NCBI RefSeq assembly: GCF_016863615.1
Contig: NZ_BOPF01000037.1
Coordinates: 1 to 64,000 of the forward strand
Direction of reading: 5' to 3'
DNA length: 64,000 bases
Source: Virgisporangium aliadipatigenens
GTDB taxonomy: Bacteria > Actinomycetota > Actinomycetes > Mycobacteriales > Micromonosporaceae
Below, in pieces: positions 24,563 through 32,367 of this stretch. The number at the start of each line of letters is the position of its first letter. Within the stretch, counting starts at the first letter, position 1. The notes under the pieces were generated by a model. It was not told the origin of the DNA. It ran no database searches and worked only from the letters and a program-made list of their open reading frames with translations. Made by a program: the position numbers and the translations under genes.

Positions 24563-25153
24563 TTACACGGTCCGGGCGGTGCTCGCTTCACGGGGCAGCA
24601 CCGTGAGCACCCGGACGATGTGGTCCCGGAACTGGGCCATGAAGTCGGTGAGGAACACCCGGGTGGACTCGTCGGCGACCGCACCGTTGCCCGGGAACAG
24701 TTCTGGGGTGTATTGGATGTACGCCTCCGGCGCGGTCATCTGCCGCGCGTTGCAGAAGCTCAACACCGCACGCAGGCTCTGCTGAGCCAGTGCCGTGCCG
24801 ATCTGACCGATGGACGCCCCGATCACCGCCGCCGGGATGTGGTCGAAGGAGTTCTGCCCCCACGGGCGGGAAGCCCAGTCGATCGCGTTCTTCAACGCCC
24901 CCGGAATCGATCGGTTGTACTCCGGCGTCACGAAAAGAATCGCCTGGGACCGGTGGATCGCGTCCTTGAGGGCACGTGCCTCGGGCGGGTAGTCCGCGTC
25001 GTGATCCGGGCTGTACAGAGGCAGGTTCCCGATCGCGAGTTCCGTGAACTCGAGGTCTTGCGGCGCCGACCGGATCAGGGCCATGGCAAGTTCCCTGTTG
25101 ACGGAGGTGGACGAGAGGCTGCCCACGAAGTATCCGACCTTGTACGTGGTCAT
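24563..25153 (-). CDS. NADPH-dependent FMN reductase-family flavoprotein, 196 aa
   Basis: A flavodoxin-fold oxidoreductase that reduces FMN, quinones or azo/nitro compounds with NAD(P)H. The phosphate loop reads GSLSSTSVNRELA (near residue 12), and the flavin-contact motif is TPEYNRSIPGALKNAIDW. GASIGQIGTALAQQSLR is also conserved. AAGGAAG precedes ATG 25153. It is the most downstream intact gene of the left stress cluster, consistent with a quinone/oxidative stress role. Confidence 0.85.
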   Translation of the reverse strand: MTTYKVGYFVGSLSSTSVNRELAMALIRSAPQDLEFTELAIGNLPLYSPDHDADYPPEARALKDAIHRSQAILFVTPEYNRSIPGALKNAIDWASRPWGQNSFDHIPAAVIGASIGQIGTALAQQSLRAVLSFCNARQMTAPEAYIQYTPELFPGNGAVADESTRVFLTDFMAQFRDHIVRVLTVLPREASTARTV

Positions 25154-25361
25154 GGTGCTTCCTTCCGGATGGGTCCGGGTCGCCGCGCGGATGCGGCTGA
25201 GGCCTCGGTGTTCTGGCGTTCGGGTACGGGTTCGATCGAGCGGTCCGGCCAGCGCCTCGGATCGCCTGGGCGACCCAGGACTCCGTCGCATCTGTCGGCT
25301 TCCGGAGAACCGGGTGCCGCTCGAAGGGAAGCCGCCCGGTAGGTCACTCGCGCGGGTGCGA

Positions 25362-26294
25362 CTAGCTTTCGTCGCTCAGGAGGTCCTGGTCGGTGACGGA
25401 GAGGTGGACGGTGTTGCCCTCCACCCGGTCGATCTGGTCCGACGCCACGTAAGCGTCCGGGCGGAGGAGGCCTGTGCGGTCGACCTTGACGAAGCCCAGT
25501 CGCAGGAGCCGTTCGCGCGGTTCGTCGGGGATCCGCGGCTCGCCGCGCACCGTCTCCTGGCCCTGGGCGGTCACGGCGTCCGGGTCGCCGAGTTTGACCA
25601 GTTCCACCTTCCCTACCCGCCGGCCCGACGCGTCGACCACGCGCATGCCTTCCTGGACGAACCGGATCGGTCCGAGCCTGCCGCTGCGGAAGGTGTCGTG
25701 GCGCTGTACATCCCTGCTTTCCGCCTCGGTGAGGATGTCCCGCGCCCGCGCGATGTCGTTTTCGCCGCCGTGCACGACCACGAGATGCTTGCCCGCACGG
25801 ACGAGACGTTCGTACTTGGGAATGTGCTCCTTGGCGACGAAGTGCCCCAGTACCGCGCCGACACCGCCGCCCAGCAGGGCACCATGGGCCGCCCCGATCG
25901 CGGCGGCGGCGAGCGGGCCGAGCACGACGAGCGGACCGGCGCCGGGAATGAACAGCAGCGCGCTGCCGGCCATCAGGCCGAACACGCCGCCGACCCAGGC
26001 GCCGGTTGCCGCCGCCGGGCCGGCGATGTCGCCCGTCGTCACGTACCCGTTGATCCGCGTCTCGCTCTGCAGGTCCCTGCTCACGATGGAGATCCGGTCG
26101 ATCGGGAAGCCGGCCCCGAAGAGCCGCTCGACGGCGGCCTGTGCGGCGTCGATGTCGTCGAAGACGCCGATCACGGCCCGGTCGTCGGCGCCGACCGGTT
26201 CGGTGTCGACGGCTGGCGCCCCCGTGCCGATCGGCCGGAAATCGTCAGTTGGTGTCGCGGTGCGTTCGATGGTGGGCTTGATGGTTTCGGTCAT
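25362..26294 (-). CDS. General stress protein 17M-like protein with C-terminal PRC/DUF2171-like domain, 310 aa
   Basis: The N-terminal domain (about 38-95; AVIGVFDDIDAAQAAVERL, ISIVSRDL) is the general-stress-protein-17M/YflT fold. A Gly/Ala-rich hydrophobic zipper follows (about 105-165). After a second short alpha/beta stretch (HLVVVHGGENDIARARDIL) comes a PRC-barrel or DUF2171-like domain (MRVVDASGRRVGKVELVKLG). The stop of the DUF326 gene is two bases before this ATG, so the genes are coupled. A shorter paralogue is at 49372-49917. The exact function is unknown; family members respond to heat, salt or acid. Confidence 0.75.
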   Translation of the reverse strand: MTETIKPTIERTATPTDDFRPIGTGAPAVDTEPVGADDRAVIGVFDDIDAAQAAVERLFGAGFPIDRISIVSRDLQSETRINGYVTTGDIAGPAAATGAWVGGVFGLMAGSALLFIPGAGPLVVLGPLAAAAIGAAHGALLGGGVGAVLGHFVAKEHIPKYERLVRAGKHLVVVHGGENDIARARDILTEAESRDVQRHDTFRSGRLGPIRFVQEGMRVVDASGRRVGKVELVKLGDPDAVTAQGQETVRGEPRIPDEPRERLLRLGFVKVDRTGLLRPDAYVASDQIDRVEGNTVHLSVTDQDLLSDES

Positions 26295-26296
26295 GC

Positions 26297-26704
26297 TCAC
26301 TCCAACGGACGAAGTAGGCGCCGGCACGCTTGTGCGCAGCGGCGGCAGGCATCCCCGCAGATCCGGCAGGCCTCGTTCTCCAGGGCGTGTTTTCGGCATT
26401 CGTCGTACGCGGCGCGGCACGCCTCGATGAGCGCACGCAACGTCGCGGCTGTCACCTCTGCGTCATAGGGCGTGGGCCGGGACAGCACGCGCACGGCGGC
26501 CGTGGCGAGATCGGCGCAGTTGAGCACGGCTCCCGAGCATCGGACCAGGTGCGCCGCCCCAGGGTCGGCAGCGCACGCGTCGGCACAGGACGTGCACGCC
26601 TGAGCGCAGTTGAGACAGTACTGAACGCAGATGACGAGTGCGTCGTCGTCGATACTCGGCAACGTGCCCGGATAGGCGTTCAGCATCGCCGCTATGTCGG
26701 TCAT
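26297..26704 (-). CDS. Four-helix-bundle copper-binding-type protein (DUF326), 135 aa
   Basis: A Cys-rich helical protein with repeated C-x2-C/C-x3-C pairs (VQYCLNCAQACTSCADAC, CRICGDACRRCAQACR), matching the DUF326/Csp-like copper-storage bundle in which cysteines line the core and hold Cu(I). GAGGAG precedes ATG 26704. It is coupled to the downstream stress-protein gene. A paralogue with a similar layout is at 48580-48984. No signal peptide, so it should be cytosolic. Copper buffering is inferred from the family. Confidence 0.85.
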   Translation of the reverse strand: MTDIAAMLNAYPGTLPSIDDDALVICVQYCLNCAQACTSCADACAADPGAAHLVRCSGAVLNCADLATAAVRVLSRPTPYDAEVTAATLRALIEACRAAYDECRKHALENEACRICGDACRRCAQACRRLLRPLE

Positions 26705-26724
26705 CGGTCCCACTCCTCGCGGTC

Positions 26725-26988
26725 CTAGACGAGTGCCTCGTCGATGTAGCACCAGCGCCAGTTCTCGCCCGGTTCGAACGACTGGACGATCGGATGCCCG
26801 GCGGTATGGGCGTGCATTCGGGCGTGGCGTAACGGTGAGGAGTCGCAGCATCCGACATGGCCGCAGGTCAGGCACAGTCGTAGGTGCACCCACGGCGAGC
26901 CGATCGCCAGGCATTCCGCGCAGCCGTCGGGTGTCTGCGGTATCGTTGGCCGGATCAGTCTGACATGCGGATCGTGAACACCCGTCAC
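26725..26988 (-). CDS. UBP-type zinc-finger protein, 87 aa
   Basis: A small stand-alone zinc-finger of the ubiquitin-hydrolase (UBP) type, common in actinobacteria: CAECLA, CLTCGHVGCCDSS, HARMHAHTAGHPIVQSF and the closing W-RWCYID. Cys and His spacing is complete, so zinc binding is expected. Bacterial copies lack the protease and their role is unknown. GTG 26988 has AGGGAC upstream. It lies 20 bases before the DUF326 gene. Confidence 0.85.
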   Translation of the reverse strand: MTGVHDPHVRLIRPTIPQTPDGCAECLAIGSPWVHLRLCLTCGHVGCCDSSPLRHARMHAHTAGHPIVQSFEPGENWRWCYIDEALV

Positions 26989-27005
26989 TGCTTTGTCCCT
27001 TCGAC

Positions 27006-27455
27006 TCAGGTCAACTCGTCGACGGTCTTGAATGCTTTTTCCCAATGCTCGGTTTGTGGGTTTCTCACACCGGGCTCGACGAGCGCGATGATTCGGGCGA
27101 GCGCCAGGCTGAGTCCACCGATGACGTGGGGCAGCCGCTTCTCGGTCGCCTCACTCAACGCGCGATCGAGCGGTGGATACACCGCCAACCGGCTCAGGAT
27201 CGGCGACAGTTCGATCTCCTGATCCATCTTGCGGAACGCGTGGATGCACTCCTGCAGTCCTTTTGTGATGGGCAGATCGTGCGGCGCAACGACGTCCCGC
27301 AGGTTTGCCTCCGCCGTGACCTGTCCCATCAGCAGCAGGTCATGTACTTTCCGTACGATGAAGTCGCTGTACCGCTTGAGATCGCTCTTGTCGACCTCCA
27401 GGTGCGCAGCGGCACGGAAGAAGCGTTCGAATTTGTCGACACCGAAAATCGGCAT
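27006..27455 (-). CDS. DUF1931 family (double histone-fold) protein, 149 aa
   Basis: The N-terminal MPIFGVDKFERFFRAAAHLE, the middle DLPITKGLQECIHAFRK and the end NPQTEHWEKAF are those of DUF1931, a compact protein with two histone-like folds in one chain. Related structures suggest, but do not prove, DNA association. The length is normal. It ends 17 bases upstream of the UBP zinc-finger start and likely shares its transcript. It is one of few histone-fold families in bacteria, here among stress genes. Confidence 0.85.
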   Translation of the reverse strand: MPIFGVDKFERFFRAAAHLEVDKSDLKRYSDFIVRKVHDLLLMGQVTAEANLRDVVAPHDLPITKGLQECIHAFRKMDQEIELSPILSRLAVYPPLDRALSEATEKRLPHVIGGLSLALARIIALVEPGVRNPQTEHWEKAFKTVDELT

Positions 27456-27482
27456 GCGGAGTGTCCTTCCCGGTAGGCCATG

Positions 27483-28937
27483 TCACGTGCGGATTCGCCG
27501 GAGTGCGTCGCGCACCCGGTCCGCCGTCCGAGGCAGCCATCCTGCCCGCGACTGCGGCTCTTCATCGCGGATGTCGGCCGCCTCCTCCGCCTCCTGGACC
27601 GCATCGGTCAGGCCGCACAGTTCGTCCGCGGGAACGTCCCGGCGCAGTCGTGGGAACTCGTCGTGTTCCTCCTGCCGGGCATGCGCACGGATCATGTCCC
27701 GCAGCGCGCGGAGTTCCTCTGCTGCCTCGCCGGCCGCATCGGCGCGGACCGCGTCCGCCAGCGCGTCACTGATCCGGTGCTCGGCGTCGAGCAGGTGGTC
27801 TGCCAGGTGCCCGTCCGGGTCGCAGCGCCGGGTGAGCGGGTGGACGACTTCCTCTTCGACGGTCTCGTGAACGGCGATCAGCCGCGCCAGCCGACCGAAC
27901 GCCGAGTGCCGCGCGTCACCGGTTACTCGAAGCGTGTGCCGGAACTGGTGCTCGATCCGGTGGTGTTGCTCGGTCATCCGGTCCACCACGTCCCACTCGC
28001 TGTCCGGCTTCGTGCCAGGGGCGCCGGCCAGGTGGGTGCCGGCTGCGCCGGCTGGATCCCACAGAAGCAACGCGTTGCCTGCGAGGGCCACCGGTTCGGG
28101 CAGGCCCGGCCCCACGACCTCCTGCGGGTCACGACCTGTGTGCCGCCGCAGCAGATCGCCGGCGGCCCGCAGGTTCGCGAGTTCCATCTGCAGATGCAGT
28201 TCCCACAGCTGCCGGAGCCGGCGGTCGGTCTCCTGGCCCATGAACGAGTAGTACAGATAACAGGCGGCGGATTCGTGCACCACCAGCTGTCCCCAGTCGC
28301 CGTGACCGGTTCTCCACTCCGATCCGCGCCTGGGCCGGCTCGCTCCGACCGCCCAGCGGTGCAGCAGCGACACCGGTTGTGTCGTCGACGGAGGCGGTGA
28401 ACCGAACGGCCCCGGGTCGCCGGGTCGCTGCGCGGTGGGAACCGGCATGGCCGTCAGCTCCTCGATCTCGCTGCCGACACGATCCGCCCACGGGTGTCCG
28501 GCCCGGTCGCTCAACTCGACGAGCCGTTGCAGCTGCGCGAGATGCGACCAGGCCTGCCGCTGGTACGCCGTCCGGCGGTCGCGATCGGGCTCGTTGCGCG
28601 CCACCCAGATGACCAGGTCAAGGGCGGCCCGGGCGGACCCGATGGCGCTCTCCAGCGGATGTTCGAGCTGTGGCTTCCGGGCGGCGATGTTGTCCCGGCG
28701 CGCGGACGCGGACTCGCCCAGGCGCCCGACCGACTGACGGGATTCGACGTCGCGGCAGCGCTGGACGAGCCGCCGGTCGAACAGCGCGGACGCCGTCTCG
28801 ATGCCCTCCATCGTGCTCACCCGGCAGCGCGTGTAGGAGTCGGTCATCCACACGTCAAACGGTTCGGCGTCGAGCTCATGCCAGTGCCGGCCATGTCGGT
28901 CGACGGGAAGTCCTGGATGATCAAACGGGTTAAACAC
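27483..28937 (-). CDS. Hemerythrin-domain protein with ferritin-like N-terminal part, 484 aa
   Basis: The C-terminal third is a hemerythrin HHE domain: EQHHRIEHQF, AVHETVEEEVVHPL and HARQEEHDEFPRL supply the His/Glu ligands of a di-iron site. The N-terminal part (NPFDHPGLPVDRHG, YTRCRVSTMEGIE) belongs to a widespread actinobacterial family of unknown role, with a helical HLQMELANLRAAGD segment between. Likely role: oxygen, NO or peroxide sensing or scavenging. GTG 28937 is the start; it overlaps a six-codon open frame coupled to the upstream STAS gene. Confidence 0.75.
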   Translation of the reverse strand: MFNPFDHPGLPVDRHGRHWHELDAEPFDVWMTDSYTRCRVSTMEGIETASALFDRRLVQRCRDVESRQSVGRLGESASARRDNIAARKPQLEHPLESAIGSARAALDLVIWVARNEPDRDRRTAYQRQAWSHLAQLQRLVELSDRAGHPWADRVGSEIEELTAMPVPTAQRPGDPGPFGSPPPSTTQPVSLLHRWAVGASRPRRGSEWRTGHGDWGQLVVHESAACYLYYSFMGQETDRRLRQLWELHLQMELANLRAAGDLLRRHTGRDPQEVVGPGLPEPVALAGNALLLWDPAGAAGTHLAGAPGTKPDSEWDVVDRMTEQHHRIEHQFRHTLRVTGDARHSAFGRLARLIAVHETVEEEVVHPLTRRCDPDGHLADHLLDAEHRISDALADAVRADAAGEAAEELRALRDMIRAHARQEEHDEFPRLRRDVPADELCGLTDAVQEAEEAADIRDEEPQSRAGWLPRTADRVRDALRRIRT

Positions 28938-28950
28938 GGCGACTCGTCAT
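28930..28950 (-). CDS. Possible six-codon coupling leader (MTSRRV)
   Basis: ATG 28950 overlaps the STAS stop as ATGA and has GGAGG ten bases upstream, a better site than that of the hemerythrin GTG. Its TAA lies over codons two and three of the hemerythrin gene. It could act as a re-initiation step linking the two genes, or be accidental. Confidence 0.25.
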   Translation of the reverse strand: MTSRRV

Positions 28951-29351
28951 TCGGTCCTCCCGATCACGTTCACGGGTCGGCTTGTCGATGCCGGGGGCGA
29001 CTCAGGCGTTGATGTGAGGGCGTCGTACACGCCGAGGACCTTGAGCGCCCTGCGCGGGATACCGCAGACGTTGACGACGTGGAATCGCTTGGCCCGCCGC
29101 AGCGACTCCCGGTGCGCCTCGATGAGGACGTTCGCCCCGCAGACGCCCATGAACCGAAGCCGGCCCAGGTCGACGACGACCCGGTGCACGGACCGCTGGC
29201 GCAGCGGGTCCAGCACCGCGTCGCGGAACCGGGCCTCCTCCGCGATGTCCACCTCGCCGACGGCGATCACGTCGACGTGACCTCCCTCAGCGGTGCGGTA
29301 TACCGTGCGGATGATGCGGAGCCCGGAACCTGGAACGTCGGCGGGCCACAC
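28947..29351 (-). CDS. STAS-domain (anti-sigma factor antagonist-like) protein, 134 aa
   Basis: A single STAS domain: VIAVGEVDIAEEARFRDAVL, VVVDLGRLRFMGVCGANVLI and the helix ALKVLGVYDAL. In SpoIIAA-like antagonists the loop reads D-S-x-G with a phospho-Ser; here it is GVCG, so the phosphorylation site is absent. It could be a permanently active antagonist or have another partner. The start is set at GTG 29351, with GAGGGA rather far upstream. It precedes the hemerythrin gene. Confidence 0.75.
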   Translation of the reverse strand: MWPADVPGSGLRIIRTVYRTAEGGHVDVIAVGEVDIAEEARFRDAVLDPLRQRSVHRVVVDLGRLRFMGVCGANVLIEAHRESLRRAKRFHVVNVCGIPRRALKVLGVYDALTSTPESPPASTSRPVNVIGRTE

Positions 29352-29373
29352 GGCGCAGTCAGTCCCTCGGGGT

Positions 29374-30045
29374 TCACGGTCGCACTACGATGCGGTTCTG
29401 GACCTCGGTGATTCCCGGTGCCGACCAGGCGACCCGCTCCGCTTCTTGTTTCTCGGCCCAAGACCGGACGGTGCCGTCGAGGATGACTCGATCGCCTTCG
29501 ATCGTGACGTCGATCGACCGGGCGGAGGTTGCGGCGCTGCGGGTCAGGGCGTCCTCGATCTTCCGTTTCAGGTCGCTCGGCGTTGACCGCGGCCGTACGG
29601 TGACGAGGTTACTGATCCCTACCACGCCGGGCAGCGTGCGGACCGTCCGTTCCGCGGCGCGGCGCTGGTACTCCCATTCCACGGTTCCGCGCAGCGTGAC
29701 CCAGCCTTTCGACACCGTGACCTTGACTGCGCCGTTGGGCACGAGGCTGTCCGATTCGAGTGCTCGGGCCGCCGCGGCCGCGATGTCGGGGTCGGTGCGC
29801 CGGTCGTCGCCAGTGAGCCGCACCTCGATGTCGTTCGCGACTGCCTGAACCCCGCGCACCCGTTGCGTCGCGTTCTCGGCCGCCCACTTCTTGATGAAGG
29901 AGTCGACCGTGCCGGTCAGTGTCACGACGCCGTCCTTCACCGCCACGCCGATCTCGTTCGGCTGTAGCCGCGAGTCCCACTTCAGCTCCGCGAGGACCTC
30001 GCGTTGGATCTGTTCATCGGTCAGTGTTGTGGTTGCCGAAGTCAT
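29374..30045 (-). CDS. Triple BON-domain protein, 223 aa
   Basis: Three BON domains in tandem, each with a central GxVTLxGTV or GDRVILDGTVRS signature (near residues 35, 115 and 190). No signal peptide or membrane segment. BON domains bind lipids or phospholipid surfaces, and cytosolic multi-BON proteins accompany stress genes in actinobacteria. GGGAGGACACCG precedes ATG 30045. A degraded copy of the last BON domain occurs at 51386-51544. Confidence 0.85.
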   Translation of the reverse strand: MTSATTTLTDEQIQREVLAELKWDSRLQPNEIGVAVKDGVVTLTGTVDSFIKKWAAENATQRVRGVQAVANDIEVRLTGDDRRTDPDIAAAAARALESDSLVPNGAVKVTVSKGWVTLRGTVEWEYQRRAAERTVRTLPGVVGISNLVTVRPRSTPSDLKRKIEDALTRSAATSARSIDVTIEGDRVILDGTVRSWAEKQEAERVAWSAPGITEVQNRIVVRP

Positions 30046-30100
30046 CGGTGTCCTCCCGGTAGTGTGCCCTCTGTGAATATCCGTTCCGCTCGGGTGAGCA

Positions 30101-30110
30101 GGGCTAGCCC
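30101..30110. promoter_or_regulatory. Palindrome GGGCTAGCCC in a divergent promoter region
   Basis: A perfect ten-base palindrome about midway between the BON gene (leftward) and the membrane protein gene (rightward). Candidate operator for one or both. Confidence 0.35.
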
Positions 30111-30121
30111 TTGCGGGGTGA

Positions 30122-30149
30122 TTGTGGAGGCGCCGCGTCCTGGGACACT
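30122..30149 (+). promoter_or_regulatory. Putative promoter TTGTGG-N16-GACACT for a leaderless gene
   Basis: TTGTGG (30122-30127) and GACACT (30144-30149) are 16 bases apart, and ATG 30156 follows six bases after the -10 box, with no ribosome site. Confidence 0.4.
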
Positions 30150-30155
30150 GTGCGG

Positions 30156-31244
30156 ATGAACGGCGCCCGACCGCCGGAGTCCGGAGAGCGCGACGAGGCG
30201 GCATCCTCACCTGTCGTTCTGTGCATCGTTGCCGCGCCCGGGGCGGCGACCGACCTGATGCGCAGACTCGAACCGGAGCTGACCGATCTGATCGCTGCAC
30301 GGCTGCGCGGGGTGCAGTGGGTGGTGCGGTGCGTCTCGGACCGCCTGGTCGAGTGGCCGGCAGACCTGAGCCAGCTCGTCGCGGCGGCGCGCCGCCGGAT
30401 GCTCGAGGAGCACGGGCACCTGGTGGTCAGCATCACCGACCTGCCGCTGCAGACCGCGCGGCGGCCGGTTGTGGCACACGCCAGCATGACGCACGGGGTG
30501 GCCGTGCTGTCCTTGCCGGCGCTGGGCGCGGTCGATGTGGTGCATCGGGCGAGGGCGACCACCGTGCGGTTGGTGGCGGCGTTGGTCGGCGGTGACTCGC
30601 AGTCGGCATCCGTCGATCGCCGGCTGCGGGAGCTCGGCGACCGCGTCGACGAGCACGGCGCGGCGTTCGGGTTCGTTACCGGGGTCGTCACCGGTAATCT
30701 GCGGCTGTTGCTGGGCATGCTGCGCGCCAACCGGCCGTGGCGGCTGGCGATCCGGCTGTCCCGCGCGCTGGTCGCCGCAGTGACGGCCGGTGTGTTCGCC
30801 CTCGTCACCGGTGACATCTGGCGGCTGTCCCACGACGCCGGCCCGCTGCGTCTCGGCGTGCTGACGGCGGGTTCGGTGGTCGCCGTGACGCTCACCATCG
30901 TCCTCGGGGCCGGCTTGTGGGAGAGGTCGCCGGCCCGGTCGGGCGCGCGGGAACAGGTCGTGCTCTTCAACGTCGTGACCGTCGCGACGGTGGTCATCGG
31001 CGTGCTGGCGCTGTATCTGGCGCTGCTGGTGCTGACTCTGGTCGGCGCGTTCCTACTGGTGCCCGAGGCGACGCTCGCCGATGCGCTCGGTTTCCGGCCG
31101 GGCGTCGGTACGGTGGCCGAACTCGCATGGACGGCCACTTCGATCGCGACGGTCGGCGGCGCGCTCGGTGCCGGGCTGGAGACCGACGAGGCGGTGCGTG
31201 AAGCCGCATACGGTTACCAGCCCGACGAGCACCTGCCGCGCTGA
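30156..31244 (+). CDS. Integral membrane protein of unknown function, 362 aa
   Basis: The first 190 residues are soluble (VVLCIVAAPGAATDLMRRL, VVSITDLPLQ), followed by hydrophobic helices at about 200-225, 235-260, 280-310 and a short one near 335. No known domain was recognised. The start ATG 30156 matches the putative leaderless promoter; the frame is open from 30111. It ends three bases before the stop of the convergent PrsW gene. Composition agrees with its neighbours, so recent transfer is not indicated. Confidence 0.7.
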   Translation: MNGARPPESGERDEAASSPVVLCIVAAPGAATDLMRRLEPELTDLIAARLRGVQWVVRCVSDRLVEWPADLSQLVAAARRRMLEEHGHLVVSITDLPLQTARRPVVAHASMTHGVAVLSLPALGAVDVVHRARATTVRLVAALVGGDSQSASVDRRLRELGDRVDEHGAAFGFVTGVVTGNLRLLLGMLRANRPWRLAIRLSRALVAAVTAGVFALVTGDIWRLSHDAGPLRLGVLTAGSVVAVTLTIVLGAGLWERSPARSGAREQVVLFNVVTVATVVIGVLALYLALLVLTLVGAFLLVPEATLADALGFRPGVGTVAELAWTATSIATVGGALGAGLETDEAVREAAYGYQPDEHLPR

Positions 31245-31247
31245 CCG

Positions 31248-32135
31248 TCATCGGCGTCGCGCCCGCCGCCACATGACCGTCAGCCACGCCACTCCCACCA
31301 GCGAGATGACCGCGAGGCCGCTCCACTCCAGCACGGGGAGCAGACGTACCTGATCCGGCGTGGGCTGCACCAGCCAGCCGTTCGGCGTGGACTGGTACCG
31401 CTCGCCCTCGGTGATCAGCAGGGTCAGGGTGAGGGCGATGCTGTGCATCATGTCCCACAACGCGTGCAGCGCCGAGACCCCGAGAAATGCGGCGACCAGG
31501 CGTGCGGTGGCGGTGAACCGCTGTCGGGACGTGGCGAACAGCACCCCACCGAGGATGGCCGTCCACAGTCCGTGTCCCACCGGGGCGAGCAGGCCGCGCA
31601 GCAGTTCCGTCTGAACGACCTGCGTCAGCGACAGCCCTTCGACCGTGAACAGCGCCGTGAAGGCGTACCCGGCGGACTCGAAGGCGGCGAAACCGAACCC
31701 GACCGAGGCGCCGAGGATCATGCCGTCGCGTACGGAGCGCACCGTCAGACGGCGCGTCAACACCGCCAGCGCGACGAGCTTGACCGCCTCCTCGATCAGA
31801 CCGACGCCGACGAACAGCGGCACAGAAGGGTTCAGCAGGTAGCTCTCGAGCACCGACGCACCCAGCACGCCCAGCACCACACCGATGATGAACGTGTTGA
31901 ACACAAGGCTTGCCGTGATCTCGCCGGTGTCGCGCCGTTCGAACGCCCATGCCACAAAGGTCACCGGCACCAGGAAGCTGCCGAGCAGCACCAGCGTGGG
32001 CACCAGGTTCGGGTTCCCGGTGGCGAACGTGACGACTACCGTCGCCAGCCACAGCACCAGACCGATCAGAAAGATGCGCGACCACGCCCGGCCCGCCCGC
32101 GGGTAGGCACGCGGAGTCGCATCGACATCGAGCAT
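31248..32135 (-). CDS. PrsW-family intramembrane metalloprotease, 295 aa
   Basis: A polytopic membrane protease of the PrsW/CPBP-like group, with about eight helices. The motifs IEEAVKLVAL (EExxK), GFGFAAFESAGYAF (FxxxE) and the late SALHALWDMMH supply the Glu and His residues thought to bind zinc in the membrane. PrsW cleaves an anti-sigma factor in Bacillus; no anti-sigma factor gene is adjacent here. GGGAGG precedes ATG 32135. It stands alone between a convergent gene and the MalT-like regulator. Confidence 0.85.
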   Translation of the reverse strand: MLDVDATPRAYPRAGRAWSRIFLIGLVLWLATVVVTFATGNPNLVPTLVLLGSFLVPVTFVAWAFERRDTGEITASLVFNTFIIGVVLGVLGASVLESYLLNPSVPLFVGVGLIEEAVKLVALAVLTRRLTVRSVRDGMILGASVGFGFAAFESAGYAFTALFTVEGLSLTQVVQTELLRGLLAPVGHGLWTAILGGVLFATSRQRFTATARLVAAFLGVSALHALWDMMHSIALTLTLLITEGERYQSTPNGWLVQPTPDQVRLLPVLEWSGLAVISLVGVAWLTVMWRRARRR

Positions 32136-32367
32136 GGGAACCTCCCGTGAGCGTGGTGATTCAGGCGGTGGCCGGCCGGCCAGGCCGGTGTGCGAGTGCT
32201 CCTGCCGCAGCCGGCCCAGGCCGAAGGAGACCAGCGACTCCGAACCCGACGGCGCGCCGCGCTTCCGCTCAACACGCTGCCGGTCAACCTGGCGGGGGAG
32301 GATTCGTCTGGTAGATCCATCCCATCAGCCTGCGTGCGCACCTGTCGATTGGTACGGTTACCGATAG

